A stretch of 64,000 bases of DNA from DASVHS01 sp038244815 (GCA_038244815.1 JBBRTB010000020.1:1-64000); one strand, 5' to 3'; counted from the stretch's first letter, positions 41,274-50,385 are shown. Numbers and translations: made by a program. The notes: a model not told the origin generated them from the sequence alone.

Positions 41274-43889
41274 TCATTGCACGGCGTTGCGGAGTTCCTG
41301 GAAGTGAACCGCTTTGATGGGCACACCGGCCAGGGCGCCGTCTGTGTATGCCGCCGCCGGCAGAGTGAGTGCGGCGCGCGCGGTGTCGAGCGCCGTGCGC
41401 AACTGGGTGATGTGCACGGCTTTGATGATCAGGCCGGCATTGGCGGCGTCGGTGTAGCCACCCGCTCCTGTGGCCGCGAGCGAACGGACAGCGTCCACGG
41501 CAGCGCGCAGCTCCGCCAGGTGCAGCGCTTTCACGGCGACGCCCGTGAGCGGTGTGTTGGTGAAGAAGATCGTGGTGGCGAGATCCACGGCGCTGTTGGC
41601 GGAGGGTCCCGAGCCGTTCACGGCGCGCACGCGATAGACGTACGCGGTGTTGGGAGCGGCGATCGTGTCGGAGTACGAATTGCCTGCCGGCGTTCCGATC
41701 TGCGTGAAGACATCAGCGGGCGCCCTGCGGTCGACCTGGTAGGAGGCCGCCCCTCCCACCGCGGTCCACGAGACATCGATGCGGGTCGTAGTGATCGCGG
41801 ACGCCGACACGCCTGTCGGTGCGGGCGGAACGCTGCCGCCTGCGGAGAGGATCTCGAGATGATTGGTATTGCCGGAGAGATCGCGGTTGAGCGTGATCCA
41901 CAGTTCGCTGGCGACCCCGCGTAATGATGCGAAGTAATCGACATCCGCGGTGAGGGTTGCTCCGGCCAGCTTCAACGTCGGATACGAACCACTCGTGAAG
42001 TTGCTGATGATGATCAGTGGCTTCTTCAGCGTGCCGGCGCTCAGAGCGATGTTTGCGTCGAGTTGATTGCCTGCCGCTCCGAACGCGAGCGCTCCATAGA
42101 CGTGGTTGTAGCCGGGCGGCTGATACGTCACGGTGGCGACGCGAGTCACCCCCGCCGGTCCGGTCGTCACGACACTGCCGGTTGCGGCGGTCAGCGTCAT
42201 GTTCTGAATCGTTTCGACCTGGGTGACCTGTGCTTCGACCGGCTGAGCCGTGTTCGTTTCCAGGACGACGTAGGTCGAGTAGCTCTTATTCGGATAGCCG
42301 GGGGCACTGCCGACGACGCCGTCGTTCGGGTCGTACGTGGCCTGGCCGATGAATCCAAACTGCGTCCGCCAGGTCAGGCGGGCGTTGTTGTTGGAGATGC
42401 CGACGCCGATGGAGTCGGCGTTTGCCTGATAGGGCCACTCGTTCTGATACGGCATCGAGTAGGCGCCGCCGGCATTGCCCTCGGCCGAGGTGTGGCCCCA
42501 GAACGGAGTGACGTCGTGATAGAACGCGTCGCGCGCCCCGGCGGCATCCTGCTGGGTCATCGTCTGCGTCTGCACGAGACCCATCGTGGCGTCGAGATAG
42601 TTGCTGCCGTTGAGCGGGCCGGCGATCCACTCCTTCACGTAAGGCACCGTGTTCGGCACGTTCCAGGTCCATGAGCTGCTGAGCGTGACCGGGGCACTCG
42701 TGGAGGTGAACTTGTAGCGATCGCCCCAGGCCACGCCGTCGATGTCCGCGGCGCCCTGCCCGTCGATGTTCAACTCGCCATACGGCGCACGCGAGTCGTC
42801 GAACAGCGTTCCCGCACTCACGGCCGGCGTGGCCAGATCGATGTTCCAGGTGATCGCGTAGATCGGATTGTCGCGGCCGGTGGAGAAGATCCAGTCCATG
42901 ACCACGGGGATCGTCCGGGCCACTGCCCCGCCGGAGTACGCGCAGTTTCGCGGATAGTCCTGCGTGAACCGAAAGATGGCGTGGTGCCGCCCTTCGAAGA
43001 CCCGTTGCCACTGGCCGGCGACGAAGCCGCCGAGCGGTGAATCGTCGCCGATGCAGGCGGAGTTGTGCGCATGCGCGACCACGTACCCGAAACCCGTATA
43101 GCCGCTGTTGCCGTACGTGGTCACGGTGGCGATGCGGGTGGCGCCGTTGGGAAGCTGGTAGCGGAATTCGCGCAGCGTGCCACCTTGTGCTCCGCCAGGT
43201 CCGGCTCCGTTGTTGTTGTGCGCGAGCACGGCCACTCGGAGCTTGCCGGCGCTGTCGGTCCAGGTGAACTGGTCGCTCACCATCGAGGCTACGGTCGCGT
43301 CATGCGCGATGGCCATCGGGGCCACCGCCTGCGCCGCCACCTGGCCGAGGGTGACGTCATCGAGGTAGACCGTGCCCTGCTGTCCCGCACTTTCACTCTG
43401 CAGGTCGAGGCGATCGAACGCGCCGCTGTAGCCGAGCGCGGCGGTCAGCGGAATCGTGACTTCGCGCCACGCGCTGGCCACGATGCCTGCGCCGCCGGTC
43501 ACGTACGAGGTGATGGCCGTGCTTCCGACCACGGGCCCGCCGTTGTACATCTGCAAGTAGATGATCTGGCCGCCGGCGGTACCGCCATGGATCCAGAAAT
43601 CGAGGACCGGATATTGCGCGGTCAGGAACGTGCCGCCCGGGTGTGCGAACGCCACTGCTCCGTAGTTGTTGCCGGTGAAGGCGATCGACTTCGTGCCGCT
43701 GTGCACCTGAGCGGTGGAGGCGAAGTCGCTCGATCCGGGAGGGGTGTTGTAGGAGTAGTCGGCGAAGCCGTTCAGCAGCGCATCGTCGTAGACCGTGAGG
43801 GTCTGGCCGAAGGCCGGCAACCCGATCAGCAGGACGAGCGTGCAGAGAGATATTCGGGCCGCGTTCGCGGCTGCCTGGAGGTTGGTCAT
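41274..43889 (-). CDS. Large secreted protein with jelly-roll, FN3 and C-terminal KAxHxxxLR repeats
   Basis: 871 residues. Signal peptide AARISLCTLVLLIGLPAFGQ. Residues about 29-185 form a carbohydrate-binding-like jelly roll (TVYDDALLNGFADYSYNTPPGS, LDFWIHGG, VYLDDVTLGQ). A middle domain of about 450 residues (QFTWTDSAGKLRVAVLAHNN, GYVVAHAHNS, AITWNIDLATPAV) is not recognised. An FN3 domain follows (PPAPTGVSASAITTTRIDVSWTAV...TAYVYRVRAVN). The last 95 residues hold three copies of a repeat with core KALHLAELRAAV, KAVHITQLRTAL and KAVHFQELRNAV separated by GGYTDA or AAYTDG. A cell-surface or secreted role in polysaccharide use is plausible. Confidence 0.8.
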   Translation of the reverse strand: MTNLQAAANAARISLCTLVLLIGLPAFGQTLTVYDDALLNGFADYSYNTPPGSSDFASTAQVHSGTKSIAFTGNNYGAVAFAHPGGTFLTAQYPVLDFWIHGGTAGGQIIYLQMYNGGPVVGSTAITSYVTGGAGIVASAWREVTIPLTAALGYSGAFDRLDLQSESAGQQGTVYLDDVTLGQVAAQAVAPMAIAHDATVASMVSDQFTWTDSAGKLRVAVLAHNNNGAGPGGAQGGTLREFRYQLPNGATRIATVTTYGNSGYTGFGYVVAHAHNSACIGDDSPLGGFVAGQWQRVFEGRHHAIFRFTQDYPRNCAYSGGAVARTIPVVMDWIFSTGRDNPIYAITWNIDLATPAVSAGTLFDDSRAPYGELNIDGQGAADIDGVAWGDRYKFTSTSAPVTLSSSWTWNVPNTVPYVKEWIAGPLNGSNYLDATMGLVQTQTMTQQDAAGARDAFYHDVTPFWGHTSAEGNAGGAYSMPYQNEWPYQANADSIGVGISNNNARLTWRTQFGFIGQATYDPNDGVVGSAPGYPNKSYSTYVVLETNTAQPVEAQVTQVETIQNMTLTAATGSVVTTGPAGVTRVATVTYQPPGYNHVYGALAFGAAGNQLDANIALSAGTLKKPLIIISNFTSGSYPTLKLAGATLTADVDYFASLRGVASELWITLNRDLSGNTNHLEILSAGGSVPPAPTGVSASAITTTRIDVSWTAVGGAASYQVDRRAPADVFTQIGTPAGNSYSDTIAAPNTAYVYRVRAVNGSGPSANSAVDLATTIFFTNTPLTGVAVKALHLAELRAAVDAVRSLAATGAGGYTDAANAGLIIKAVHITQLRTALDTARAALTLPAAAYTDGALAGVPIKAVHFQELRNAVQ

Positions 43890-44009
43890 CGGGATCGGCG
43901 GATTTTAGCGCAAAAGTGCAGTTCGTTACGCGCGCGTGCGCTTCGTGCGCGTAGCGAAAGAACGCGCCTCCCGGTTTTGTATCTATGTGTGTCGTTCAAG
44001 GAGACCAAC

Positions 44010-44708
44010 ATGAAGACCAATCGGTGGGTAAGCAAGGCAGCGGGAGTGGGGGCGCTCACGCTGATTCTGGCGATGCCGGCGGTGGCGCAGACGCGGGGCA
44101 ACTTGCAGCGCGACAACGGCTCGAACCGCACCAGCCAGGTTCGCGCCGACGCACGCAACAATCGCGGCGGCAACCGTACCAACTCCGGCTACAACAACAA
44201 CGATCGTCAGGCGGCTGCTTCAAGCGCCACCCGCGCCAGCGAGCGCGTCAGCATGCAGGGGCGCGTCAGCTCGATGTCGCACGAGAACGGCGGCTATCGC
44301 GTCCGTCTCGACCGCGACAGCCGGTCGTTCTGGGTACCCGAGTCGTACGTCCGCAGCCGCGGCCGCAACTTCGGCATCGGCGTCTCGATCAGCCTTGGCG
44401 GCGTGTTCCGTGGCGGGCAGATCTACGTCGACGCAGTGAACTGGCCGGGTGATTCTTCCTACGGCTACAGCAATGGCTATGTCCGTGGCGTCGTCGACCG
44501 CGTCGACTATCGCTCGGGTGTTCTGTGGCTGCGCGACGATGCCAGCGGCCGTCTCATCCAGGCCGACATGCGCGGCGCGAACCGGTACGGCCGGGTCGAT
44601 GCACGCGACCTGCGGCGTGGCGACTACGTCGAACTGTCCGGCCAGTGGCTGCGGGGCAATCTCTTCGCCGTCGGCCAGGTGGCCAGCGTCCGGAGCGGGC
44701 GATACTGA
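44010..44708 (+). CDS. Exported Asn/Arg-rich protein of unknown function
   Basis: 232 residues, ATG at 44010 with AAGGAG twelve bases upstream. Signal peptide MKTNRWVSKAAGVGALTLILAMPAVAQ. A low-complexity Asn/Arg/Ser stretch follows (RDNGSNRTSQ...NNRGGNRTNSGYNNND), then two small beta modules: MQGRVSSMSHENGGYRVRLDRDSRSFWVPES and VRGVVDRVDYRSGVLWLRDDASGRLIQADM...DLRRGDYVELSGQW, which looks like an OB-type or DUF5666-like repeat. No enzymatic motif; it may bind polyanions at the envelope. Confidence 0.65.
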   Translation: MKTNRWVSKAAGVGALTLILAMPAVAQTRGNLQRDNGSNRTSQVRADARNNRGGNRTNSGYNNNDRQAAASSATRASERVSMQGRVSSMSHENGGYRVRLDRDSRSFWVPESYVRSRGRNFGIGVSISLGGVFRGGQIYVDAVNWPGDSSYGYSNGYVRGVVDRVDYRSGVLWLRDDASGRLIQADMRGANRYGRVDARDLRRGDYVELSGQWLRGNLFAVGQVASVRSGRY

Positions 44709-44754
44709 GGGCGTGCGGTAGATCACACATTCGTCCCAGCGTTTTGTTACCCTT

Positions 44755-44789
44755 GATGCGCCGCGCGGGCGGTCCCCGCGCGGCGCATC
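44755..44789 (+). repeat. 15-bp perfect hairpin directly upstream of the L,D-transpeptidase-like start
   Basis: GATGCGCCGCGCGGG at 44755-44769 and CCCGCGCGGCGCATC at 44775-44789 are perfect inverted repeats around the 5-base loop CGGTC. The stem ends 7 bases before the ATG at 44797, occupying the place where a Shine-Dalgarno would be, and no Shine-Dalgarno follows it. It may be the terminator of the upstream gene (no U-run) or a structure controlling translation of the next gene. Confidence 0.7.
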
Positions 44790-44796
44790 CTTATAT

Positions 44797-45465
44797 ATGA
44801 AGCGTTTCTCCCTGCCGCTCGCTCTGTCGCTACTCCTGGCGGTGCCCCCGCTTGCCGCTTCGTGCACCGCGGCCGCGCCGGACACGCTCGTTTCGTCGCT
44901 GCACGAGCAGGCGCCGGGACTCGATCCGAAGGTCCTCAGGATGGCACTGAACGCGGCGACCTGCGCGGAGAGCCGCGGTCTGGTGAAGCGGCGCGATCTG
45001 CTCACGGTCATCGACTACTCGCTGCCGTCGTCGCAGCCGCGCCTCTTCGTCTTCAATCTCGTCAGGCATCAGTTGCTGTTTCGCGAGCTCGTGGCGCACG
45101 GCAAAAACAGCGGCGGCGACCGCGCCAGCTACTTCTCCAACAGCTCCGGCAGTCTGGCCAGCAGCCTCGGACTCTACGTCACGGCCGACACCTACGTCGG
45201 CAACAACGGCTACTCGCTCCGGCTGCGCGGACTGGAAGAAGGCATCAACGACATGGCCTGGGACCGCGCCATCGTGATGCACGGTGCGTACTACGTCAGC
45301 CGCGAAGCGATCAAGGCGCTGGGACGGCTGGGGCGAAGTTGGGGATGTCCGGCCGTGCGTTCGGAGATCGCGCAGAAGATCATCAACACCGTGCGCGGCG
45401 GAAGTCCGATCTTCGCCTACTACCCCGACAAGAACTGGCTGTCGACGTCGGCTTTCCTTCATTAG
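44797..45465 (+). CDS. Murein L,D-transpeptidase catalytic domain-like protein (YkuD_2 type)
   Basis: 222 residues with signal sequence MKRFSLPLALSLLLAVPPLAASC, where the Cys could also be a lipobox residue (AASC). Core of the YkuD_2/DUF4421-like group: LTVIDYSLPSSQPRLFVFNLVRHQLLFRELVAHGKNSGGDRA, ASSLGLYVTADTYVGNNGYSLRLRGLEEGIND, AIVMHGAYYVS (His) and LGRSWGCPAVRSEIA (catalytic Cys). Proteins of this group resemble L,D-transpeptidases acting on peptidoglycan in the periplasm. No ribosome binding site is visible; the start follows a strong hairpin. Confidence 0.85.
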   Translation: MKRFSLPLALSLLLAVPPLAASCTAAAPDTLVSSLHEQAPGLDPKVLRMALNAATCAESRGLVKRRDLLTVIDYSLPSSQPRLFVFNLVRHQLLFRELVAHGKNSGGDRASYFSNSSGSLASSLGLYVTADTYVGNNGYSLRLRGLEEGINDMAWDRAIVMHGAYYVSREAIKALGRLGRSWGCPAVRSEIAQKIINTVRGGSPIFAYYPDKNWLSTSAFLH

Positions 45466-45473
45466 CAGAAACA

Positions 45474-45508
45474 GACCGTTCCGGTTCAGCGACCGAAATG
45501 TAACGGTC
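45474..45508. promoter_or_regulatory. Inverted repeat GACCGTT/AACGGTC upstream of the LytTR gene
   Basis: GACCGTT at 45474-45480 and AACGGTC at 45502-45508, centres 28 bases apart, lie 62 bases before the LytTR regulator start. ACCGTT resembles the half-site core xxCGTT known for LytTR proteins, though those are usually direct repeats. Could be an autoregulatory operator or a weak terminator of the preceding gene. Confidence 0.35.
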
Positions 45509-45569
45509 CGTTCCACTCGTTCACGAATGTTGTCACTCCCTCGCGAACGCGGACGCTCAGAATTGGGTC

Positions 45570-46007
45570 ATGGTCGAGATGACCGAAAAGGCAGCGGGCC
45601 TGATCGCCAGCGCCAGACGCTCTGCGCATGACAACGTCAAGACGTTTGCGCCGAGGATTTATCTTCCTGAAGGGCGCCGTGTGCGCTGCGCGTTCCGCTC
45701 CGGCGACACGACGTTCTTTCCACGCCTCGAGGACGTGATCTGGATCCAGGCGCGCCGCAACTACAGCGAAGTCTTCATGACCACGGAAAACTTCACCGTG
45801 CGCGAAGTGCTCGTGTCGTTGGAGCGCCGTCTGGCGCAGCATGGATTCCTGCGCGTGCAGCGATCGACGATCGTCAATCTCGATCATGTCGTGGAGATCC
45901 GGCGCGAAGGCCGCGGCCGCTACGCGGTTGTTCTGTCGAACGGCAGCACGGTGGATGTGCCGGCCGCGGTCAAAGACAGGATCGAGCAGCTGCTCACAAT
46001 CGAGTGA
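45570..46007 (+). CDS. LytTR-domain DNA-binding protein
   Basis: 145 residues. The C-terminal 95 residues are a LytTR domain: GDTTFFPRLEDVIWIQARRNYSEVFMTTENFTVREVLVSLERRLAQHGFLRVQRSTIVNLDHV and VVLSNGSTVDVPAAVKDRIEQLL, with the F-x-R-x-HRS-like FLRVQRSTIVNL signature. The N-terminal 45 residues carry no receiver domain, so this is a stand-alone LytTR regulator, unlike response regulators such as AgrA. No partner kinase is encoded beside it. Start could also be the ATG four codons on. Confidence 0.85.
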   Translation: MVEMTEKAAGLIASARRSAHDNVKTFAPRIYLPEGRRVRCAFRSGDTTFFPRLEDVIWIQARRNYSEVFMTTENFTVREVLVSLERRLAQHGFLRVQRSTIVNLDHVVEIRREGRGRYAVVLSNGSTVDVPAAVKDRIEQLLTIE

Positions 46008-46474
46008 GCGCTGAGATTCCCTGACCGTCAGCGCACGCTCGCGCAATCACCTGCGGTGAGGCGGACTTGTCCTGGGATCGCGGCGCAGACACTTTCGCCA
46101 CGATACCGTTTCGTGCCGTTCACACCACAGCGCCGAAAAGCGAAGCGCTGTTCACCGATCGTCGACTTCGGACACGCTTAGCCGCCGCTGCAGCACCGCC
46201 GTATTGGGAGCGTCCCAGCATTTTCGCGGGCCACACTCCTCGAATCGGGCAGTGCGTCAATGCGTTGGATCAGCAATCTGGATTTTTGAAACCGCGCCCT
46301 GATGCGGCGCTCGCTGTTGCGCATGCTTCGTCCAGCAGGATGCGTGCTTCGTACACGTTGTCGCATGTCTTGTGTCATCGCAGAAGTTCGTCGTCCCACA
46401 TCGATCGGGCAGTGCGATGTGCGGCAGAGCGATTGCGGTGAACCTCCACATTCACAGTGGAGGAAGACATACAT
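46008..46474. other. Intergenic region upstream of the TonB receptor
   Basis: About 465 bases with no credible gene on either strand; short open frames here lack family resemblance. GGAGGA at 46459-46464 serves the receptor's ATG at 46475. No clear consensus promoter, riboswitch or repeat could be recognised by eye. The length leaves room for a long 5' UTR of the receptor mRNA. Confidence 0.4.
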
Positions 46475-49450
46475 ATGAATTGGATTCGATCCTTAAGACG
46501 TGTGCTGTTTTCACTCGCGCTTCTGGCGACCATTCCATTGATCGCGCAGACGCAGACCGGACAGCTGTCCGGAACAGTGACGCAGGACGGCTCGCCACTA
46601 CCGGGTGTCCGCGTCACCGCTTCGTCACCGTCGTTACAGGGAACGCGCAGTACTGACACAGATGTGAACGGCAGCTTCAGCATTCCGGCACTGCCGCCGG
46701 GCGACTACACGGTTGAGTTCACGCTCGAAGGTCTTCAGACCGTGACGCGCCGCGTGAATGTCACGCTGGCCGGCACCACTCGTGCTGACGCGGCGATGAA
46801 GTTATCGTCGGTCGCCGAGACCATCACCGTCACGGCGAACACGCCGTCGGTCGTGGAGACCCCCACGATCGAGACGAACGTGTCGGCGCAGACGGTGGAG
46901 AACCTGCCCATTCTGCGGACGCTGGTCTCGACGGTCACGCTCACGCCGAACACGAATCAGAACGGACCGGGCGGAGCGACCACGATCGCCGGCGCGGCAT
47001 CGTTCGACAGCGCGTTCTACATCAACGGTACGCCCGTCAATGAAGTCCTGCGCGGTCAGCCGCTCGATCTCTTCATCGAGGACGCGCTGCAGGAGACGAC
47101 CGTGGAGAGCGGCGCGATCTCCGCGGAATACGGCCGCTTCACCGGCGGCGTCGTCAATGCCATCTCCAAGTCGGGCGGCAACGTCTTCACCGGCTCGCTG
47201 CGCGACAGTCTCACCAATCCGTCCTGGGCGAGCAGCACACCGCTCGGTGAGAATCTCCTCGACAAACTGTCCCAGACCTACGAGGGAACGCTGGGCGGCA
47301 AGATCATCACCGACCGTCTGTGGTTCTTCGCGGCCGGCCGCTATCAGGACCGCAGCACGCAGTTCTTCTTCCAGAACACCACAAACCCCTACACCACCGT
47401 GGCCAAGCAGGACCGCATCGAAGGGAAGGTCACCGGCCAGCTCACGCCGAAGCATTCGCTCGTCGGCTCGATGCTGAGACTCACGAACAAGATCAACGAT
47501 CGTTGCCTGGCCACGGCCTGCTGGACTCCGGAGACGCTGTCCCAGCCGGAAGCGCAGCCGCAGGATCTCTACAGCGGCAGCTACAACGGCATCATCACGA
47601 ACAGCTTCCTGCTCGAAGGTTTCGCCTCGAAGAGCGACATCAAGTTCGAGCACTCCGGCGGCATCTCGGGCGGTATCCTCGACCCGCTCTCCACGCCCAC
47701 ACGGAGCGGAGTGGACGGAACGTTCACGGGCGGCAGCCAGTTCTGCGCGACCTGCGGAACGGAAGTACGCAAATCGACGACGTACGGCCTCAAGCCGCAC
47801 TACTTCCTCTCCACGCAGGGCGGCGGCACACACAACATCGTCGCCGGCATCGAGCATTACGCCGACTCGATTCTCGCGAACAACCATCAGTCGGGCAGCG
47901 ACTACATGATTTATCAGCTCGACCCGAGCTCGCCGGCCATCGTAAACGGCCAGGTGCTCGAGTCGGTTTCCCCGGGATCGGCGCTGATTCTGTGGTGGCC
48001 GATCGTTGAGAAGGGCCGCGCCAGCGACCTGGCCAGCACCGGTCTCTTCATCAACGACCGCTGGGACCTCAACAGCCATATCAACCTGAATCTCGGTGCG
48101 CGCTACGACAAGAATCACGGTGTCGACAGCGTCGGCAAAGTTGTCGCCAAGGACTCCAAGCTCAGCCCGCGTCTCGGCATCACGTATGACGTTCAGGGCA
48201 ACGGACGCCTCCGTCTCAATGCCAGCTACAGCGAATACGTCTCGAAGGTGCAGGCCGGCAACATCGGCGACGCCTCGTCGCCGGCGGGTCAACCGTCGCT
48301 CCTCTACTGGCTGTACGCGGGCCCCCAGGTCACGGATGTGTCGCATGCGGAACTGGTGCAGCAGGTGATGGGCTGGTTCCTCAGCACCGGCGGCTCCGAC
48401 AACCGCAAGTTCTTCGGCACGCCGGGCGGCTATCTGCTCAACGGCGGACAGAACGGCATCGCCACGCAGATCCAGGGCACGTTGAAATCGCCCGGAGTCA
48501 AAGAGGTGGCACTGGGCGCCTCCGCCCAGGTCGGACGCGCCGGCTTCGTCCGCGTCGACGTTCAGGACCGCAAGTGGACCGACTTCTACGAGAACGTTCT
48601 GAACCTCAGCACCGGCACGGTCTTCGATCCGCTCGTCGGCGCCACGGTCGATCGCGGCTTCATCACGAACGGCAATGATCTCCAGCGCAAGTACCGCGCG
48701 TATGTCTTCCAGGGCGGCTACAAGCTGACGTCGCGCCTCGATGTCGCGGCCAATTACACCTGGTCGAGGCTGACCGGCAACAACATCGGCGAGACGCGGG
48801 GTTCCGGTCCCGTTCCTGAGATCGGCAACAACTACTATCCTGAGATCGCGAACTTCGCGAACAACAATCCGGTCGGACTGCTCCCGCAGGATCAGCGTCA
48901 CAAAGTCCGCGCGTGGGCCACGTATGATCTGCCGTCGCCGATCGGACGCTTCAATGTGAGCGTTCTCGAGCGCTACGATTCCGGCACGCCGTATTCGGCA
49001 GTGGGTGCCGTCGATCCGGTCGCCAGCGGCGTGACCGATCCCGGTTATGTGCTCGGCTCGAACGTGTCGTCCGGTGGCTTCAACTACTACTTCTCGAAGC
49101 GCGGCGCATACCACTGGGACAACGTCACGGCCACGGACATCGGCCTGAACTACAACGTTCCCATCTCCCGTCTGGCCATGTTCGTCGAAGCGGACATCGT
49201 CAACGCCTTCAACGAGCACGCGCAGGTCAACGGCAATACGTCGGTGACCACCGCGTACAACTCGGGATCGTTCTTCACGTTCAACCCGTTCACGGAGACT
49301 CCGAAGGAGTGTCCCCAGGGAACGGCATCGGCGACGTGCAAGTCGATGGGCGCGAACTTCCGCAAGGGCGCCAACTTCGGCAAGGGGCTCAACACCACCG
49401 ATTACCAGACCCCGCGTACGTACCGTCTCTCGGTGGGCTTCAAGTTCTGA
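46475..49450 (+). CDS. TonB-dependent receptor with N-terminal carboxypeptidase-regulatory-like domain (Oar-like)
   Basis: 991 residues from ATG 46475 (GGAGGA ten bases upstream). Signal peptide VLFSLALLATIPLIAQ. Residues about 24-110 are a CarboxypepD_reg-like beta-sandwich (GQLSGTVTQDGSPLPGVRVTAS, GSFSIPALPPGDYTVEFTLEGLQ). A plug domain follows, with SVAETITVTANTP and ENLPILRTLVSTV...YINGTPVNE...VESGAISAEYGRFTGGVVNAISKSGGN. The rest is the outer-membrane barrel, ending in YRLSVGFKF with terminal Phe as in the BAM signal. Family members of this size are very numerous in Acidobacteriota and take up oligosaccharides or peptides; the ligand is unknown. A strong terminator follows. Confidence 0.9.
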   Translation: MNWIRSLRRVLFSLALLATIPLIAQTQTGQLSGTVTQDGSPLPGVRVTASSPSLQGTRSTDTDVNGSFSIPALPPGDYTVEFTLEGLQTVTRRVNVTLAGTTRADAAMKLSSVAETITVTANTPSVVETPTIETNVSAQTVENLPILRTLVSTVTLTPNTNQNGPGGATTIAGAASFDSAFYINGTPVNEVLRGQPLDLFIEDALQETTVESGAISAEYGRFTGGVVNAISKSGGNVFTGSLRDSLTNPSWASSTPLGENLLDKLSQTYEGTLGGKIITDRLWFFAAGRYQDRSTQFFFQNTTNPYTTVAKQDRIEGKVTGQLTPKHSLVGSMLRLTNKINDRCLATACWTPETLSQPEAQPQDLYSGSYNGIITNSFLLEGFASKSDIKFEHSGGISGGILDPLSTPTRSGVDGTFTGGSQFCATCGTEVRKSTTYGLKPHYFLSTQGGGTHNIVAGIEHYADSILANNHQSGSDYMIYQLDPSSPAIVNGQVLESVSPGSALILWWPIVEKGRASDLASTGLFINDRWDLNSHINLNLGARYDKNHGVDSVGKVVAKDSKLSPRLGITYDVQGNGRLRLNASYSEYVSKVQAGNIGDASSPAGQPSLLYWLYAGPQVTDVSHAELVQQVMGWFLSTGGSDNRKFFGTPGGYLLNGGQNGIATQIQGTLKSPGVKEVALGASAQVGRAGFVRVDVQDRKWTDFYENVLNLSTGTVFDPLVGATVDRGFITNGNDLQRKYRAYVFQGGYKLTSRLDVAANYTWSRLTGNNIGETRGSGPVPEIGNNYYPEIANFANNNPVGLLPQDQRHKVRAWATYDLPSPIGRFNVSVLERYDSGTPYSAVGAVDPVASGVTDPGYVLGSNVSSGGFNYYFSKRGAYHWDNVTATDIGLNYNVPISRLAMFVEADIVNAFNEHAQVNGNTSVTTAYNSGSFFTFNPFTETPKECPQGTASATCKSMGANFRKGANFGKGLNTTDYQTPRTYRLSVGFKF

Positions 49451-49460
49451 TCAGTGCAAG

Positions 49461-49490
49461 GGAGGGCAGGCGAGGATTCGCCTGTCCTCC
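49461..49490 (+). terminator. Intrinsic terminator of the TonB receptor gene
   Basis: GGAGGGCAGGCGA at 49461-49473 pairs with TCGCCTGTCCTCC at 49478-49490 (13 bp, one G-U) around loop GGAT, followed by TTCTGATT. It starts 10 bases after the receptor stop codon. On the other strand it could also stop transcription from the convergent RIC gene. Confidence 0.75.
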
Positions 49491-49506
49491 TTCTGATTCC
49501 GCGGGA

Positions 49507-49526
49507 GTGCCGGCTGAAGCCGGCAC
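49507..49526. repeat. REP-like hairpin GTGCCGGC/GCCGGCAC
   Basis: GTGCCGGC at 49507-49514, loop TGAA, GCCGGCAC at 49519-49526, followed by CTACACGAGGCACCTACACC. Hairpins of this GTGCCGGC..GCCGGCAC type are a dispersed intergenic repeat of many GC-rich bacteria. It is 14 bases from the end of the convergent RIC gene. Confidence 0.55.
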
Positions 49527-49539
49527 CTACACGAGGCAC

Positions 49540-50277
49540 CTACACCGAGCGCCGGTGAAAGATCTCTTTCTCCGTCTCCACAGCACGCCGGAACAGCACG
49601 TCGTTCTCGAGGTGGATGTGCTCGTCGAGCTCGGCGGCGAAGTCGCGCAGCATTCCGTAGAACGACGAGAATGCCGCGCAGGCCCGATCGGGAGGCGTGA
49701 AGTCGTGCGTCATTTCGCGCAGAGCCGCGATCATCTGCATGTCTTCCTCGTGATCGTGCCGGATGAACTGCAGCGGATATTCGACCCGGCCGGTCAGGGG
49801 GACGACGATCTCGCGGTCGGCTTTGCCCCCGGCCAGCGATTCGATGTAAGGGAACAGGTACTTCTCCTCCATGCCCATGTGCGGCACCAGGTCGCGGGCC
49901 AGGCGCTCGATCTGAGCGCGTACCTGCCAGAGCTCCTTGAAGGCTTGCCCGTGGCTTCCACTGAGAGCGCGCGCCGTGCGCGTGAGCATCACCAGGAAGG
50001 CCCGGGCCCGGCGATGGTACTGATCCCTGATCTGCGCGGTGATCTCGCCCAGTCCCGCTTCAGCCCCCGGCCTGGCCGGATGCGCGGATGAGTCGAGCGG
50101 CAGCGCCTGTATCAGCTGGATGACCTCATCGACATCGAATCCGGCCGCGGCGCTGGCATCCGCCAGCGGGCGCTCACGCCTGCAGCAGGAGTCGATGCGC
50201 AGGATCTCGAACACGATCTCGGCGGCGGGAACGTTCTGGATCAGCTCACCGACGGTCATCCCGGCAGCGACCTTCAT
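49540..50277 (-). CDS. Iron-sulfur cluster repair di-iron protein RIC (YtfE/ScdA)
   Basis: 245 residues. N-terminal ScdA_N domain: VGELIQNVPAAEIVFEILRIDSCCRRERPLADA, with the conserved double Cys. C-terminal hemerythrin-like domain supplies di-iron ligands: IRDQYHRRARAF, LVPHMGMEEKYLFPYI, FIRHDHEEDMQMI and LDEHIHLENDVLF. RIC proteins repair iron-sulfur clusters damaged by nitric oxide or oxidants. Its position beside the iron-sulfur and selenium-rich formate dehydrogenase region suggests a protective role. Diverges from the DsbA-like gene. Confidence 0.92.
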   Translation of the reverse strand: MKVAAGMTVGELIQNVPAAEIVFEILRIDSCCRRERPLADASAAAGFDVDEVIQLIQALPLDSSAHPARPGAEAGLGEITAQIRDQYHRRARAFLVMLTRTARALSGSHGQAFKELWQVRAQIERLARDLVPHMGMEEKYLFPYIESLAGGKADREIVVPLTGRVEYPLQFIRHDHEEDMQMIAALREMTHDFTPPDRACAAFSSFYGMLRDFAAELDEHIHLENDVLFRRAVETEKEIFHRRSV

Positions 50278-50385
50278 ACGTGCCGACGATCAAAACACAA
50301 CTGCCGGCCGATATCCAGAGAACTGCGGAAAGGGCATCTCCGGCGCGCGCGGGCGCGCGTTCTGCACCACCCTTCCAGCGTGCAG

